Shown here one piece after another: positions 22,469 to 33,779 of a stretch of DNA of 64,000 nucleotides (its first letter is position 1; each line of letters begins with the position of its first letter). The position numbers and the translations under genes were made by a program. The stretch is from Sisyra terminalis (Eukaryota; Arthropoda; Insecta; Neuroptera; Sisyridae): the NCBI GenBank assembly GCA_958496175.1, contig OY292278.1, positions 43,710,001 to 43,774,000 of the forward strand, in the 5' to 3' direction. The notes under the pieces are model-generated. The model ran no database searches and had not been told where the DNA came from. It was given only the letters and a program-made list of their open reading frames with translations.

Positions 22469-25400
22469 ATGTCCGTGAAAATCTTCGCCAACAGTACAAC
22501 TAGATCTCTAATCAAAACGTTGATAACAAACGTGACTGGCACAAAATATAACACATCGTTCAATCCTCGACGAACATTTGCATTGAGTGGCACCCGGCAA
22601 ATGCGTTACGTACAATTCAAATTGAATGGGGGTCCCGTTCGTTTAGGGGCCCAGGTTAGTGCCGATGGCGATATCTTCGATATTAGTGCGGTCGACCCGT
22701 CGATTCCCAACACTCTTATCAAGTTTATCAATTCGGATAAGACAATACACGAAAAGGCTAAAAGGTAACCAAAACATAAACATCTGACCTTCGGATTTCC
22801 CATTCATTTTATATTTTATAACTTCAATTAGAAAATAAGTAGATTATTTCACTTATCTCTTATATAACTATATTTTGAATCATATTTATGATATTTATTT
22901 TATTTATTGTCGACTTAACAAGGTCGCCTTTAATATTCCTGTAATTTCTTCTAATAACATCACTTATATGTCGCCACGCTTACGACTGCTTACGACATTC
23001 AGCCTTCTTTGAGGTGATTACAAAGTTCTTTGGCTCAAGTCCCTTTTAGTTTGGTCAATATCTGGCAACGTTGTATTTTCTACTGTATTCTTAATAAAAT
23101 TTGGCTCAAGTGTACTTTAGCACACCCACAATCTGGCAACGTTGCATTTTCGACTTTAGTTTAATTCGCGATATTTTTGTTTATTCAATTCTAATATGGT
23201 ATAATTCTTTCTTTTGTGACTAAATTTTCATTATGGACCGATTTAATCGCGAATTAAATTAAAAACAAAGTCGAAAATGCAACATTGCCAGATTCTGGGT
23301 GTGCTAAAGCACACATGAGCCGAAAATTTAACTACAAAAAAGAAAGTTATGCAATACTAGAATTGCTTTAACAAAAAAAATCGCCAATAGAATCAAAAAA
23401 ACCAAGTAGAAAATGCAACGTTGCCAAATTTAACCGATCTACAAGGAACTTCAGCCATATACTTTAAATCAGGGGCGGCTTATAGCTAAAAACAAGTTAA
23501 ATACCATGAAAATGTAATGCCCCCTCCCTCACTTCAATTGGAAATCAGTAGTGTCCGACCGAAATTAGTTTTTACGACCGAAACCGAAATTTATATATAA
23601 GGTCATGTTTTTGTAGAAAAAAAAGTTAATCATAATTTGTGAGTCTTTACCGTTAAATCCTATAGGTATTCATTAATCATTTAGTCCCTAATATTTGAGC
23701 TAATCATTAATATACCATATTATTAGCATTTCTTATTTCAAATAAATTATTTATGCTGAAATAAGGGGTTGATTTGAAAAAAATACACCTAATATTTCTT
23801 TTTAATATAATAATTAAATTGTGGGCAATAAGGACGAAGCTTCTTGTGGAATATTATTTATTTTGTCGCCAACGTTTCGTCAGTCTTTCTTGACTTCTTC
23901 AGGGCTCTTGAGCCCTGAGTCCTAAATTTTGAGCCCTGAAGAAGTCAGGAATGACTGACGAAACGTTGGCGATAAAATAAATAATATTCCACAAGAAGCT
24001 TCATCCTTATTGCCCACAATTTAATTATTGTATTTAAAAAGACAAGGACTTAAACAACATAGATATTTCTTTTTAATATTAGTCACAAATAACATCAAAT
24101 AATTTTAAAAAAAAGTTACCAAAGAAAATTACTTTTGTACCTAATATGTTTAGTTACATAAAATAGAAAGTACTCTTTCTTATATCTTAAAAACAAAATA
24201 ATTTCTTCTAAACTTTGATCAGTTTTCTTTGGAACGAAAAAAAAATAAAGATAATATTAAATAAAATTTTAATGAACTGATATTTATCAGTATTCATAAT
24301 TGAAGAATCAAATAATAAGTGAAAAACAATAATTTTTTTAACACTTATCTCATGAATTCAGTTTCGGTCATAGTTTCGGCTTGACGACAGCCAAAACTCG
24401 TTTTTTGGCCGAAACCGAAAATTCGATCGGACTCTAGAAATCAGTGATCAAATTTATAGGCTCAAATTCCTTTTGAGTTGACCAATATCTGGCACCATTG
24501 CCATTTTCTACTTTGTTTTTAATTTTATTCGCAAATAAATTGACCTAGAGAGAAAATTTAGTTACAAAAAAAATATACCGTATTAGAACTGAATTAACAA
24601 AAAAAAATCCAATAGAATAAAAAAAGAAAGTTGAAAATGCAATGCTGGCAGATATTGACCGACCTTAAAGAGACTTAAGCCAATTATCTTCTTATAATCC
24701 ATGTTCAATACTGAATTTTTGTCTACCCCTCACCAATTACAATATCACTACAAATCTACGATACATTCGAAAATGTTATTATACCTCAACATCTCATATT
24801 TCACATTTAATAAGCAAATTATTTTGCTGTTTCTAGTATTCATAAATTGTAGGGATAATATTACAAAATTGTCCAATAGTTCTATACCAGTGCTAGCACC
24901 TAAGACTTTATAAGATATCTATACTTAATGTAAATATTTTTAATTTTATCTACCACCCACATAACGAATTCAACTAGCATTTGATATATATCAATGACAA
25001 CTTTCACCGTTCTTACCAGGAAATTGCACGCATTTATTTTCAAAAGATAAAAATGTAAATAAGAAAGTAAAACCTATACTTAGTAAAATACCTCACCGTT
25101 GTTTCAATTTTCTAATTATTAACAATCATACTTTTTCTTCAATTTTCAGAATCATTGGTGCAGGATCTTCGGTTCATAGTTGCAAAGATGTTACGTTTCT
25201 ACCTCCGATTTTACATCCAGACAAAGTTGCTTGTGTAGGCCTAAACTATAAAGGACACTGCGATGAACAAAGCAAGCCCTATCCAACAAATCCCATGATT
25301 TTCAGCAAATTTTCATCCGTACTTAATGGACCCTATGCAGACGTCGTTTTACCTCAAGTTTCAGATGTAAATATTTCTCATTATATTTAGCTACTGAATT

Positions 25401-26036
25401 GAACGATTACCTATGATAGCCATTTGAATAATCATTCAGCCAAGTGGCACTTCCAATTAATTGGATATACCTCATTAGTACCTAATATTTTTTATAGAAA
25501 GTGGACTGGGAAGTGGAACTAGTCGTCGTTATAGGAAAAACTGGTAGAAATATTCCAATTGCTCAAGCCTACGACCATGTCTTCGGATACACAGTTGCCC
25601 AAGACATCAGCGCTCGTGACTGGCAAAAGAGTCGAAACGGAGGACAATTTTTATTGGGCAAAACGATGGACACATTTTGTCCGCTAGGACCGGCTGTCGT
25701 CACCAAAGACTGCGTTCCAGATCCACACAACTTGAAAATCACATGCTCCATCAACGATGTGCTTAAACAAAGTGGCAACACCAACGAATTGATCTTCAAA
25801 GTAGACTTTTTGATCTCATATTTGTCACAGTAAGCCATATGAAAAGAAAAATCGATTAGAATGTGATCATTTATTTTTGTTTTAGAATTGTTACCCTTTA
25901 TCCCGGTGATTTGATCTTGACGGGGACGCCGGGAGGCGTCGGAATGTATCGCAATCCGCCCGAATATTTGAAGAAGGGTGATGTTATTGTTAGTTCCGTG
26001 GAAGGAGTGGGATGTCTCAGGAATAATGTTGTTTAA
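22469..26036 (+). CDS. FAHD2: FAHD2-type fumarylacetoacetate hydrolase-domain protein
   Basis: Exons are 22469..22764, 25150..25366, 25498..25829 and 25886..26036, giving 331 residues. The phases fit and the borders are GT-AG. The N-terminus [20 protein letters not shown] is basic and free of acids, as in a mitochondrial presequence. The FAH catalytic fold follows: [71 protein letters not shown] and [12 protein letters not shown]. Metal ligands are expected from the E of WEVEL and the D of QDISARDWQ. Family members decarboxylate or tautomerise oxaloacetate-like 2-oxoacids, and FAHD2 has been linked to enol-oxaloacetate tautomerisation. Length is near the family norm of about 314. Intron 1 (2.4 kb) is filled with MITEs and a ribozyme-like hairpin. 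It is tail-to-tail with bL35m. Confidence 0.95.
23030..23457. mobile_element. GGCTCAAGT-type MITE with a second copy nested inside
   Basis: The outer inverted ends are tggctcaagtccctttt and its partner, with caacgttgcatttt-like inner repeats. A second copy (23,101-23,322) with ends ttggctcaagtgtacttt and its mirror sits within it. Relatives lie at 24,457-24,682 and 57,228-57,468. It is in FAHD2 intron 1. No transposase was seen. Confidence 0.75.
23549..24436. mobile_element. hAT-type MITE with 8-bp target duplication
   Basis: The terminal inverted repeat TAGTGTCCGACCGA fits the hAT YARNG rule. Exact 8-bp duplications gaaatcag lie at 23,541-23,548 and 24,437-24,444. A sister copy without the nested hairpin lies at 27,990-28,524. 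The hairpin at 23,808-24,029 is inserted within this copy. It is in FAHD2 intron 1. Confidence 0.88.
23808..24029. repeat. Long hairpin with hammerhead-like cores in both arms
   Basis: The arms of about 95 bp pair over aattaaattgtgggcaata and the agcttcttgtggaatatt block. Each arm carries CTGAAGAA, a GTCA/TGAC stem and GACGAAACGTT: 23,936-23,967 on the plus strand and 23,871-23,902 on the minus strand. The plus copy is sense to FAHD2. See the finding on hammerhead-like motifs. Confidence 0.7.
24457..24682. mobile_element. GGCTCAAGT-type MITE copy
   Basis: The inverted ends are taggctcaaattcctttt and the mirrored cttaagcca. The inner motifs tatctggcaccattgccatt and aatgcaatgctggcagatat mirror each other. 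It is a diverged member of the family at 23,030 and 57,228, in FAHD2 intron 1. Confidence 0.65.
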
Positions 26037-26280
26037 ACTTTTAAAAAAAAGGAATTACGTTTTGTACATATATTTTATTTTTTTTTAAAAAAAAAGTGCA
26101 TTTTTTATTTTTAACGAGTCAGACGCTTATTCTTTCGCAGTACTTATGATTTTTTGGTACAAAGAAATTAATAAATTTGTTATACATACAGAAAAAACAT
26201 TTTTTTTCCTAACTACTTTTTAACACTTTTGAAATTTGTTCCAAGTTATTTTTATCGGTGTACCTAAGGAAATATAAAAA

Positions 26281-26458
26281 AAAAAGTATTTCATTTTTGT
26301 AATGCATGGTGAAAAATGTTTTAAGATGTGGCGCCGCCACAAGTATGTATGCAGTATTAACTATATACGGTAATATACGTTAGTACTCTAGACACACTTG
26401 TGGTAGCGCCACCTTTTGATACATCATGCCTTGTAAGATTGAAATGCCTTTTTTTATA
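26281..26458. mobile_element. Short palindromic MITE between two convergent genes
   Basis: The inverted arms of about 75 bp read aatgcatggtg...gtggcgccgccacaagt against acttgtggtagcgccacc...catcatgcc. It fills much of the 525 bp between the FAHD2 and bL35m stop codons. No transposase was seen. Confidence 0.7.
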
Positions 26459-26561
26459 CTACCAGAGGTATCAGTATTAAAACACGCGATAGTTCTTATA
26501 TTAATCTTTTATGGAACCCTATGACTTAGTAAATTTCTAGAAGGGAAAGTTTATTTCAATT

Positions 26562-27301
26562 TTATAGAGGCTTTTTACGAGTGTATAGAAATTCTTCTCG
26601 TTGATGGTATGGTTCATATGGATCGTCGACATAAAACTTTGGTCGTTTCCAGTATTTTGTGACCATTTTATCAAGTAATGTAGCTTGGGTGGCATTAACG
26701 AAGACATGTTGTCGTAATCGACGTTTTAATGCAGCGGATTTTCTCCATAAATGCTTATGTCGACCGGCCCTGGTCCGAATCCATCCACCCCAATCCAACC
26801 GATAAAATCGTTTCAGGACAGCACGTACAGTTTTACGTTTCCCTTTTTTAAATGAAAATTTCGTCACAGTCCTGTTAGTAACCTCGAATTGGTCTTTTGG
26901 AACTAATAGATTACTAGCCGGATACAAAATCGCATTTTGCGAGGTTATGTTTCCTAAGATGGGTCTTTGGTTACCGAATAAGGGCCAATTGGTAAGGGTT
27001 TTGGCAATTTGAAGTTGTGGCCTCCGAAATTGAGGACTCAGGTCCTGTTGGAATAGTTTCAATGCTAAAAAAATTGCAAAAATTAGTAGGTCTTGCATGA
27101 AATTTGGTTAAACAAAAGCACAAATTTGAAGTAAAAAATAAATGTTAATATCTTTTTAAAATTATATTTGTCAACAAAAAACGGTAATTAAATGTCTCAA
27201 CAATTTGCTGAGAAGAAAATTTAAGAGGGTTTTCTCATATTTCTAGCACAAAAATGCCATTTTTCATAACACTTACCGTTCCGAATTGTTAATCGCAACA
27301 T
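26562..27301 (-). CDS. mRpL35: Mitochondrial large-subunit ribosomal protein bL35m
   Basis: Exons (minus) are 27277..27301 and 26562..27064, giving 175 residues. The first exon encodes MLRLTIRN and joins at an alanine to LKLFQQDLSPQF, a basic mitochondrial presequence. The core of the family follows: VTKFSFKKGKRKTVRAV, RFYRLDWGGWIRTRAG, HLWRKSAALKRRLRQHVF, TLLDKMVTKYWKRP and FYVDDPYEPYH. This protein is part of the mitoribosome large subunit. The uninterrupted frame extends beyond the acceptor to a false ATG at 27,098, but the splice from the 27,301 ATG gives a proper presequence. The start codon is 115 bp from that of MIC60 on the other strand, so the two genes likely share one promoter. Length is near the family norm of about 188. 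Confidence 0.95.
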
Positions 27302-27416
27302 TTTCCTTTAGTGTTTGACAGTTGAAGTGTATAACACGTCGGGTTGGTGGAAGGTTAACAATTTTTCGAAATTTGGCTCAAAAACACCCTAATCCTCCCC
27401 TAAAAAATTCGAAACG
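27302..27416. promoter_or_regulatory. Divergent promoter shared by bL35m and MIC60
   Basis: Only 115 bp separate the two start codons, so both promoters and 5' UTRs must lie here or overlap the first exons. No TATA box was seen. It is less AT-rich than flanking DNA. Confidence 0.65.
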
Positions 27417-30400
27417 ATGAATAAATTAGTTTTACTACCCTTAAAAGTGTCCACACCCGTAAGTATCCTCTTTATTTATAAACTATAAACATTTGACATG
27501 CTAACCCCAAAATTCCCGATTAACTAATTGAGTTATGTAATGCTCTATGATGACTGCACTTTTAGATACGACGAATTATATTGAATCCAAAATTTCGACA
27601 ATATGCAACGCCGTCAGTAAAAAAGGCACAAGTTTCCCTAGGTGGATGGTATACGGTGACGGCGTTTGGGGTCCTCAGTGCTGGAACCGTATGCTTGGCC
27701 AAATATAGTACAGATTTTCGAGAATATGTCAAAGGAAAGTCACCGGAAGCAGATGAATTTTTGAAATTCCTGTTATGCGAGGAACAAACGTATGCGGAGA
27801 GATGGGACAATTTTGTCAATGGAATTTACGGAAAAGTTAAAGAAACACTTCCAGTGCGTTCAGCGAAAAAACAACGGATAGACACCTCCGAAACGGATTA
27901 TGAGAATGAAAGCGAAGATTTTAAAAAACATATAACTCTTGGTATTGCTACCTTATATAAAACTTTTAATTCGTTTTTAATTCATTTACTAGTGTCCGAC
28001 CGATCTTTCGGTTTCGGCTGACCTCAAGCCGAAACTTCGACCAAAACCGAAACTGAATTCATAAGAAAAAAAAATTATGAAATTATTGTTTTTCACATAT
28101 TTTTTGATTCTTCAATTATGAATACTGATAAAAAATTTTGTTTAATATTATCTTTATTTTCTTTTTCAGTTCGAAAGAAAACTAATCAAAGTTTAGAAGA
28201 ATTTATTTTGTTTTATGTACCTAAACATATTAGGTACAAAAGTAATTTTGTTTTGTAACTTTTTTTTTTTAATTATTTGATGTTATTCGTGACCAATATT
28301 AAAAAGAAATATTAGATGTATTTCTTTCAAATCAACCCCTTATTTCAGCATAAATAATTAATTTGAAATAAGAAATGATAATAATATGTTAATGATTAGC
28401 TCTTATATTAGAGATTAAATGACTAATGAATATCTATAAAATTTAAAAGTAAAGACCGGCAAATAATGATTAACTTTTTTTCTACGAAAACATGACTTTA
28501 TATGGAAGTTTCGGTCGGACACTATAACTTACTAATAAGTATTAATGTTGAAAAATAAATCTTCAAAGTTCCATTTTTTCATCAATTAAATAATGAATTA
28601 TTTTGATCTTTTTTATTTATAAAAATTTAATTGGTACCTCATACGATTATGTAAGCTAATATAATATACATTGATAAAATATTCAGAGGACTAGGATCAA
28701 AAATAATCGATTAAAACTTTATTTATTACATGCGACGTTTCGGCTCCTTTATTGATCCTTCCTATTTACGAACGCCTGAGGAAGGCTCAATAAAAGAGCC
28801 GAAACGTCGCATGTAATAAATAAAGTTTTAATCGATTATTTTTGATCCTAGTTTTAACCGATTATTTTTAACTGAAATTTTACAATAATAATATTCTTAT
28901 ATCTTCTATAATATCATAATGTAAGCTATTAATATACCCTATTATTAGTGGAACAGTAAGTAGTAATTCAGAGTGTCCAGTTCTTTGCCAACCAAAGTTG
29001 GTTTTATTATAAAAAATGCTCTACTAAAGAATGATCAATGTTGCTATTATAAAGTGTGAAATAAAATCAATATTATGCTTTTTCATAAATGGGTATTCTC
29101 ATGAATTTCCGAAAATAGAAACAAATTTATAAAAATTTGATTTTTTTTTTTGGTCAATTTTGTAGTATTTGTGTAACTAGATTCAACCAATATAATGGTC
29201 CCCAGAATAAACTTATTTTTGACAAACTATAAGGATTATTTTTAATTTTAAAAGTAAGGGGATAGTTTTTATATGCCATATCGTTATTGAATTGTTATTG
29301 TTTAATAGAGAGGAAAAAGTTTGGACCCGAACAATATCATTGTTACGTAAATATAATACTTCTATATAGTGTTATTTGACTCGTTTATTTTGAAAGTGGC
29401 GTAAGTCAATTTCAAGGACGGTCTATATGGTAATTCTTCTTCTTGTAACTAGAACAAAGTACTGTGTATACAATATATAGAATATATTGAATATATATTT
29501 ATATATCATTATATTAAATTATACTACATAAATTGGACCGCAATATATTCTATACCATATATTGTATACACAGTATAACTGTTCAAAGTCAGCGAAAAAA
29601 TCTTATTTTGATTAGAACAAAGTATGTTAATTATTTAACTGCTAAGTTTTCAGAAATTACTGATTTCATTTTAGTTGTTAACAAAAACGCCAATTATTCC
29701 TTCCTGCTTAGTATCTTATGTTCCTATGATTAAAAATGATAATAGTATAGGGATTGTTCTTGAAATGGACTTAACTCACTTTCAAAATAAATAGTTCATT
29801 TGTTGTCCTGCGTCGTTAAAATGAACTACTTGTATTTCGGCATTGAACTTATAGGAATAATTTTTACTAAAAGTAATATGAATGATGTTTTATCTTTAAA
29901 CAGGAAAAACCGGTGAATTTAAGGATTAAATTAGCAAAGAAATATCAAATCAAGTTTAACTGATTTTTAGGGTTTTCCTAACAGCTGGGCACCTAGTACT
30001 TAACGGAAGGCATTAAAAATATTAAGTTTGCGATTAGGGAATCAAAGAAAATTGATTTTTTTAGTTTTCCGATTCATATGATGTTATATTTCACATATTA
30101 TAGCGACATTTGAAGTCATTTCTAAAGTTAATTTAAGAAATGGAATATTGAAAATTTTATTTTAAATTTGTTTTAATTTCATTGTGTGTCACTAATTCAT
30201 TTTTAACTCAGACATTTCAGCTAAACCAAACGAAACGAAAACTGAACAGTTTGAAAATGATTCTGATCCAAAAGATATAAATATGTTGAATAAAGGTTTG
30301 TCGTTGTTCTTTTTGCTCTAACAACATAAAATACAGTTACTGACTGAAAAAACTAATTTTATTTCATTGTTTCGATAGACGAAGATTCCAATGCATCTAA

Positions 30401-33124
30401 AAACACAGTATTGAACATTTCCTCGAAACCATACCACAACGTTTTGGAGTTGGAGTTGAAATCATCGGCGGAGGAAGCGTTGCAAGCATATCGCGATGCA
30501 ATCACATCGGCCAAAGATTTCGTTAATCTAATCGACCACATAATGAACAGCGACTTTGAAAAAATCGACTCAAAACTATGGCAATCGGCGCGGATCAAAT
30601 CCGAACAAAAGCAAGCGACTATGAAAAAAGCTGAAGAAACTTTAAGTTCAGCACTGAAGAATGTTGATCGGCTGAAACGGCACATCATAAGCTCGGCCAA
30701 CCAGGAGGCGGCACCACAAGCCGTCAGTCTCTTGCACGATTCCATTCGTCAAATCGAACACCGTCTACAACAGGCCAAAAGTGAGTTTGGCAATGAAATC
30801 CACAATTTACAATTGGCCGATGATTTTTGGGCGAAAATCGAACTAGGACGAAAACACTATCAAGAAGAGTTGGAAATTTTGTGCCCATCCATTCGGCTAG
30901 AAGATGAACAGTTGCACTTGTCCAACGCGGAAATCGATATTTTCATAATGCACGCAAGAAAAAATATCCTCTACCTGCAAAAAGAATTGGCCAGATTGGA
31001 AATAAAACGTGGGGCTCAAATTCGGCACGCCATCGAGACCGCCAAGGCTAACAATGATCCATCTTCTTTGATTGAAGAAAAAATCAACTTCCAAATCGAT
31101 CAAGAACGGAGGCGAATGGTGGAAGAATTCCAGAAGAAAGTATGTATGACTTTAGTGATATTTTTTACTTGGTCTCAAATACCAGAAGTAGAATTACAAC
31201 TTTATAATTTATATTTTTTTTTTTGTTAGCAATTGGAAATGGATGTTCAAATCGATAAACAAATTCGTATTCAACTGAAGCGTCAAAGTGAAGCACATGC
31301 TGATCATTTATCAGAAGCCTTACGTGCCAAAGAGGATGAATTAAAACGACATTACGAAAGAATGTTACAAGAAGAAAGTGTTAAAGCTCGTTTAGAATAT
31401 AAGGAGGAATTAGCTACGATGGTTGGACGTATTAAAGGCATTGATGCAGTTTTAAGTGGTAATTTTTATACCTTATTTAATCGGTTATATTTATTAATAG
31501 TTTGGCAATTCTTAATTTTCATCAATTTTTAAATAGTTACTAAAATAAAACAAGAATGAATGAAGGCTTTACAGAGATATACTCCTAGCCAATATTTAAA
31601 GTACCATAATATTTGTATTACAAAAATAATTAATGATGTAAGGAATATTATGTCCTTAAGAGTATACTAATTAAGAGGCGTCTAGCGCAAACATTAAAGT
31701 TGAAGAGGCAGACGAACTCGCAAAGGCGGATTCAAGAATGTCATTCATGGGTCCAGAGCCGGCTATAGGCCTACCAAAGTGCATAACACTGGGTAGAATA
31801 GCTGAATGGACGCAGAATGAACAAATAAAATCCTGGAATAACTATGCAGGAGGCAAGTTCTCAAAGGTCATGATAAAGAAACCTTTGAAAGAACATAACA
31901 AAAGACTTCTAAATCTTAGAAAGAAGGACATCAAAAGACAGGACACTGCAACTTGAGGAAACATCTCCAAACTATAGGGAAGAACACAGAGTCAGCAGTT
32001 TGCAGGAAATGTGGCGTGGAAAATGAAACTGCCTCCCACGTACTATTTGACTGCCCAGCCATGACTCAAAGTCGTCTCAACTCGCTTGGTCCACCCGAAC
32101 ATGAGCTGGGAAACATACACAGAGATCCAGTGGACTGTCGGCTGAGATTTATTTCAGAGGCAGACCTGACCAGTTGGAACTGAAATTAAACTGGGGCGCA
32201 ATAATTCTTTTAGGACGCAGCGCAGAGGAACTCGCATGAGAGGCCCCCAGATCAAAGGAAAAAAAAACATCAAAGTTCTCTATCCTAAACTGTGGTCAAT
32301 GGAAATTTGTAAAGAAATGCATAGATATTCCTTACATCATAAATTTATGTCCACAAAATAAGTTTCATAGTAAAAATATAAGCCTTTTTTAAGGATTTCT
32401 ATTTGTTTAGGGATCTAGTTTTATGAAAACTTACAATCTTTTCACTGGTTTTTGGTGTAAAAAAATTTTAAGTCTTGTTAAATTTTCAGAACGAGCAGTC
32501 GTTGAAAAAAGTGCAAAGCAAGCGCAGGCTTTGTGGAGTGCCAGTCAAACATTGTATCGTGCACTGAAAAATAATGTTCCGGGAATTACTTATTCAGAGC
32601 AAATTCGACCATTACGCGGCGAAGTTAATGCCATTAAAAAAGCGGCCGCCGATGGTGACAAATTGGTGCAATCGGTGATTGCCGCTATACCAGTGGAGGC
32701 TCTCGATCGCGGTGTTCATAACGAGGATATTCTTCGCGAGCGTTTTCTGAAAGTCGAAAATGTTGCACGAAAATTGGCGTTGGTGCCGAAGGAAGGTGGT
32801 AAAATACCGGTTTATTTCCTTTCCATTGTTCAATCGATGTTGGTGATAAAACCCAAGTACAAAGCGATCTCATCGAGGGAAATAAACAACGACGTAACTG
32901 ATTTCAGTAAATTAGATACGTACGATATCCTCAATCGGGCCAGATATTGGCTCGATCGTGGAAACTTTGTCCAAACTTTGCGATACATGAATTTACTAAC
33001 GGGAGCTTCGCGTGTCATTGCCGAAGATTGGATTCGAGAAGCGAAAATTTTATTGGAAACACAACAAGTAGCGAACACCTTATTAGCCCATGCAACAGCC
33101 CTAGGACTGACGTCTCAATCGTAG
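27417..33124 (+). CDS. Mic60: MICOS complex subunit MIC60 (mitofilin)
   Basis: Exons are 27417..27458, 27566..27941, 30212..30295 (or from 30221), 30379..31139, 31230..31458 and 32490..33124, about 708 residues. The N-terminus MNKLVLLPLKVSTPIRRIIL is a mitochondrial presequence. A membrane segment lies near residues 40-60 (WYTVTAFGVLSAGTVCLA). An acidic linker and a long coiled coil follow. The C-terminal mitofilin domain has EKSAKQAQALWSASQTL, LRGEVNAIKKAAADGD, RARYWLDRGNFVQTLRYMN and LTGASRVIAEDWIREAK. MIC60 shapes crista junctions at the inner mitochondrial membrane. Introns 2 and 5 are large and hold MITEs, a hairpin and a retroelement fragment. The short acidic exon 3 is the least certain. 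Confidence 0.93.
27990..28524. mobile_element. hAT-type MITE in MIC60 intron 2
   Basis: The ends TAGTGTCCGACCGA and TCGGTCGGACACTA match the copy at 23,549-24,436 in inverse orientation. Flanks tcatttac and taacttac agree at 6 of 8 bases, a worn target duplication. It begins 48 bp after the exon 2 donor. Confidence 0.85.
28691..28851. repeat. Perfect 56-bp-arm hairpin with a hammerhead-like core
   Basis: The arms ctaggatcaaaaataatcga... and their reverse complement are identical over 56 bp. The right arm and loop carry CTGAGGAA, a GGCTC/GAGCC stem, then GAAACGTC on the plus strand (28,776-28,809), which is sense to MIC60. The left arm has lost the CTGANGA part. Confidence 0.75.
29381..29795. 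mobile_element. TIR element, MIC60 intron copy
   Basis: The inverted ends are tttattttgaaagtg plus taagtcaatttcaaggac, and the mirrored match. A relative with the same ends lies in EMSY intron 3 (48,565-49,214). The inside holds a stretch (29,498-29,618) like the retroelement tail at 18,944-19,045. Confidence 0.6.
31680..32200 (+). pseudogene. Non-LTR retrotransposon RNase H fragment in MIC60 intron 5
   Basis: Read across one frameshift it gives EEADELAKADSRMSFMG, then KDIKRQDT, then TGHCNLRKHLQTIGK, then CRKCGVENETASHVLFDCP. This is the end of the RNase H domain and the zinc-knuckle tail found in I/R1-type non-LTR elements. It has the same orientation as MIC60. No reverse transcriptase is present, so it is a truncated relic of a family different from the Jockey elements. 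Confidence 0.75.
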
Positions 33125-33779
33125 AACTCGTCGTTATTTATTGGCAATTTGAACAGCTTATAGTAAAGACACTAAGCATTGTTTCTGAAAATATAATGAG
33201 CGATGAAACATATACCGCATATATTTAATTGAAATTTTTTGGATTTAGTTGTCAAATAAATTGAACATATTGTAAATTATTTTTTCATTTTGTAAATAGA
33301 CATTTTTTTCCTTTCAATTGATTTTAAGTTGTTATTTTGAATAAAAGTAATTTGTGATTACTTTAACGTAATGAGCTTCTAATTCATGGAACTATTCAAA
33401 TGTACCTCATTACATATTATTTAAATACATAAGGGTGTTTCAAAAAAATGCAAATAGAAAGTCTACCGCAAAAGCTTATCTTTTGCTAGTATTATAAAAA
33501 AAAGTTCTGAAATCCTAAATAGGTAAAAAAACTTAAACTAAATAGGCAAATTAAGTCTATGGATCGAAACTTTTGAACTTTATTTCCATACATTTCTAAA
33601 CGATTCCCAAACGATTTGACTGTTAATATTTCTATTTAAATGAAATATATTTACGAATAATATATTTATACACATAAATAATGCAATTTCAATAAAAATG
33701 AGCCTTATTATAGCATCAATTCAATTGATTTGTCTAAAAAAAAAAACTATATACAATTACATAATTTTATTAAATTGAC
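33125..33779. other. Convergent 3' region between MIC60 and SETD2
   Basis: It holds 3' UTRs of both genes, with an AATAAA for MIC60 near 33,340. No gene or repeat was recognised. It is very AT-rich. Confidence 0.5.

Noticed and set aside
27941..28021. MIC60 exon 2 reading on to 28,021.
   Set aside because: The extra residues are the hAT MITE end. A donor at 27,942 restores the phase needed for the next exon.
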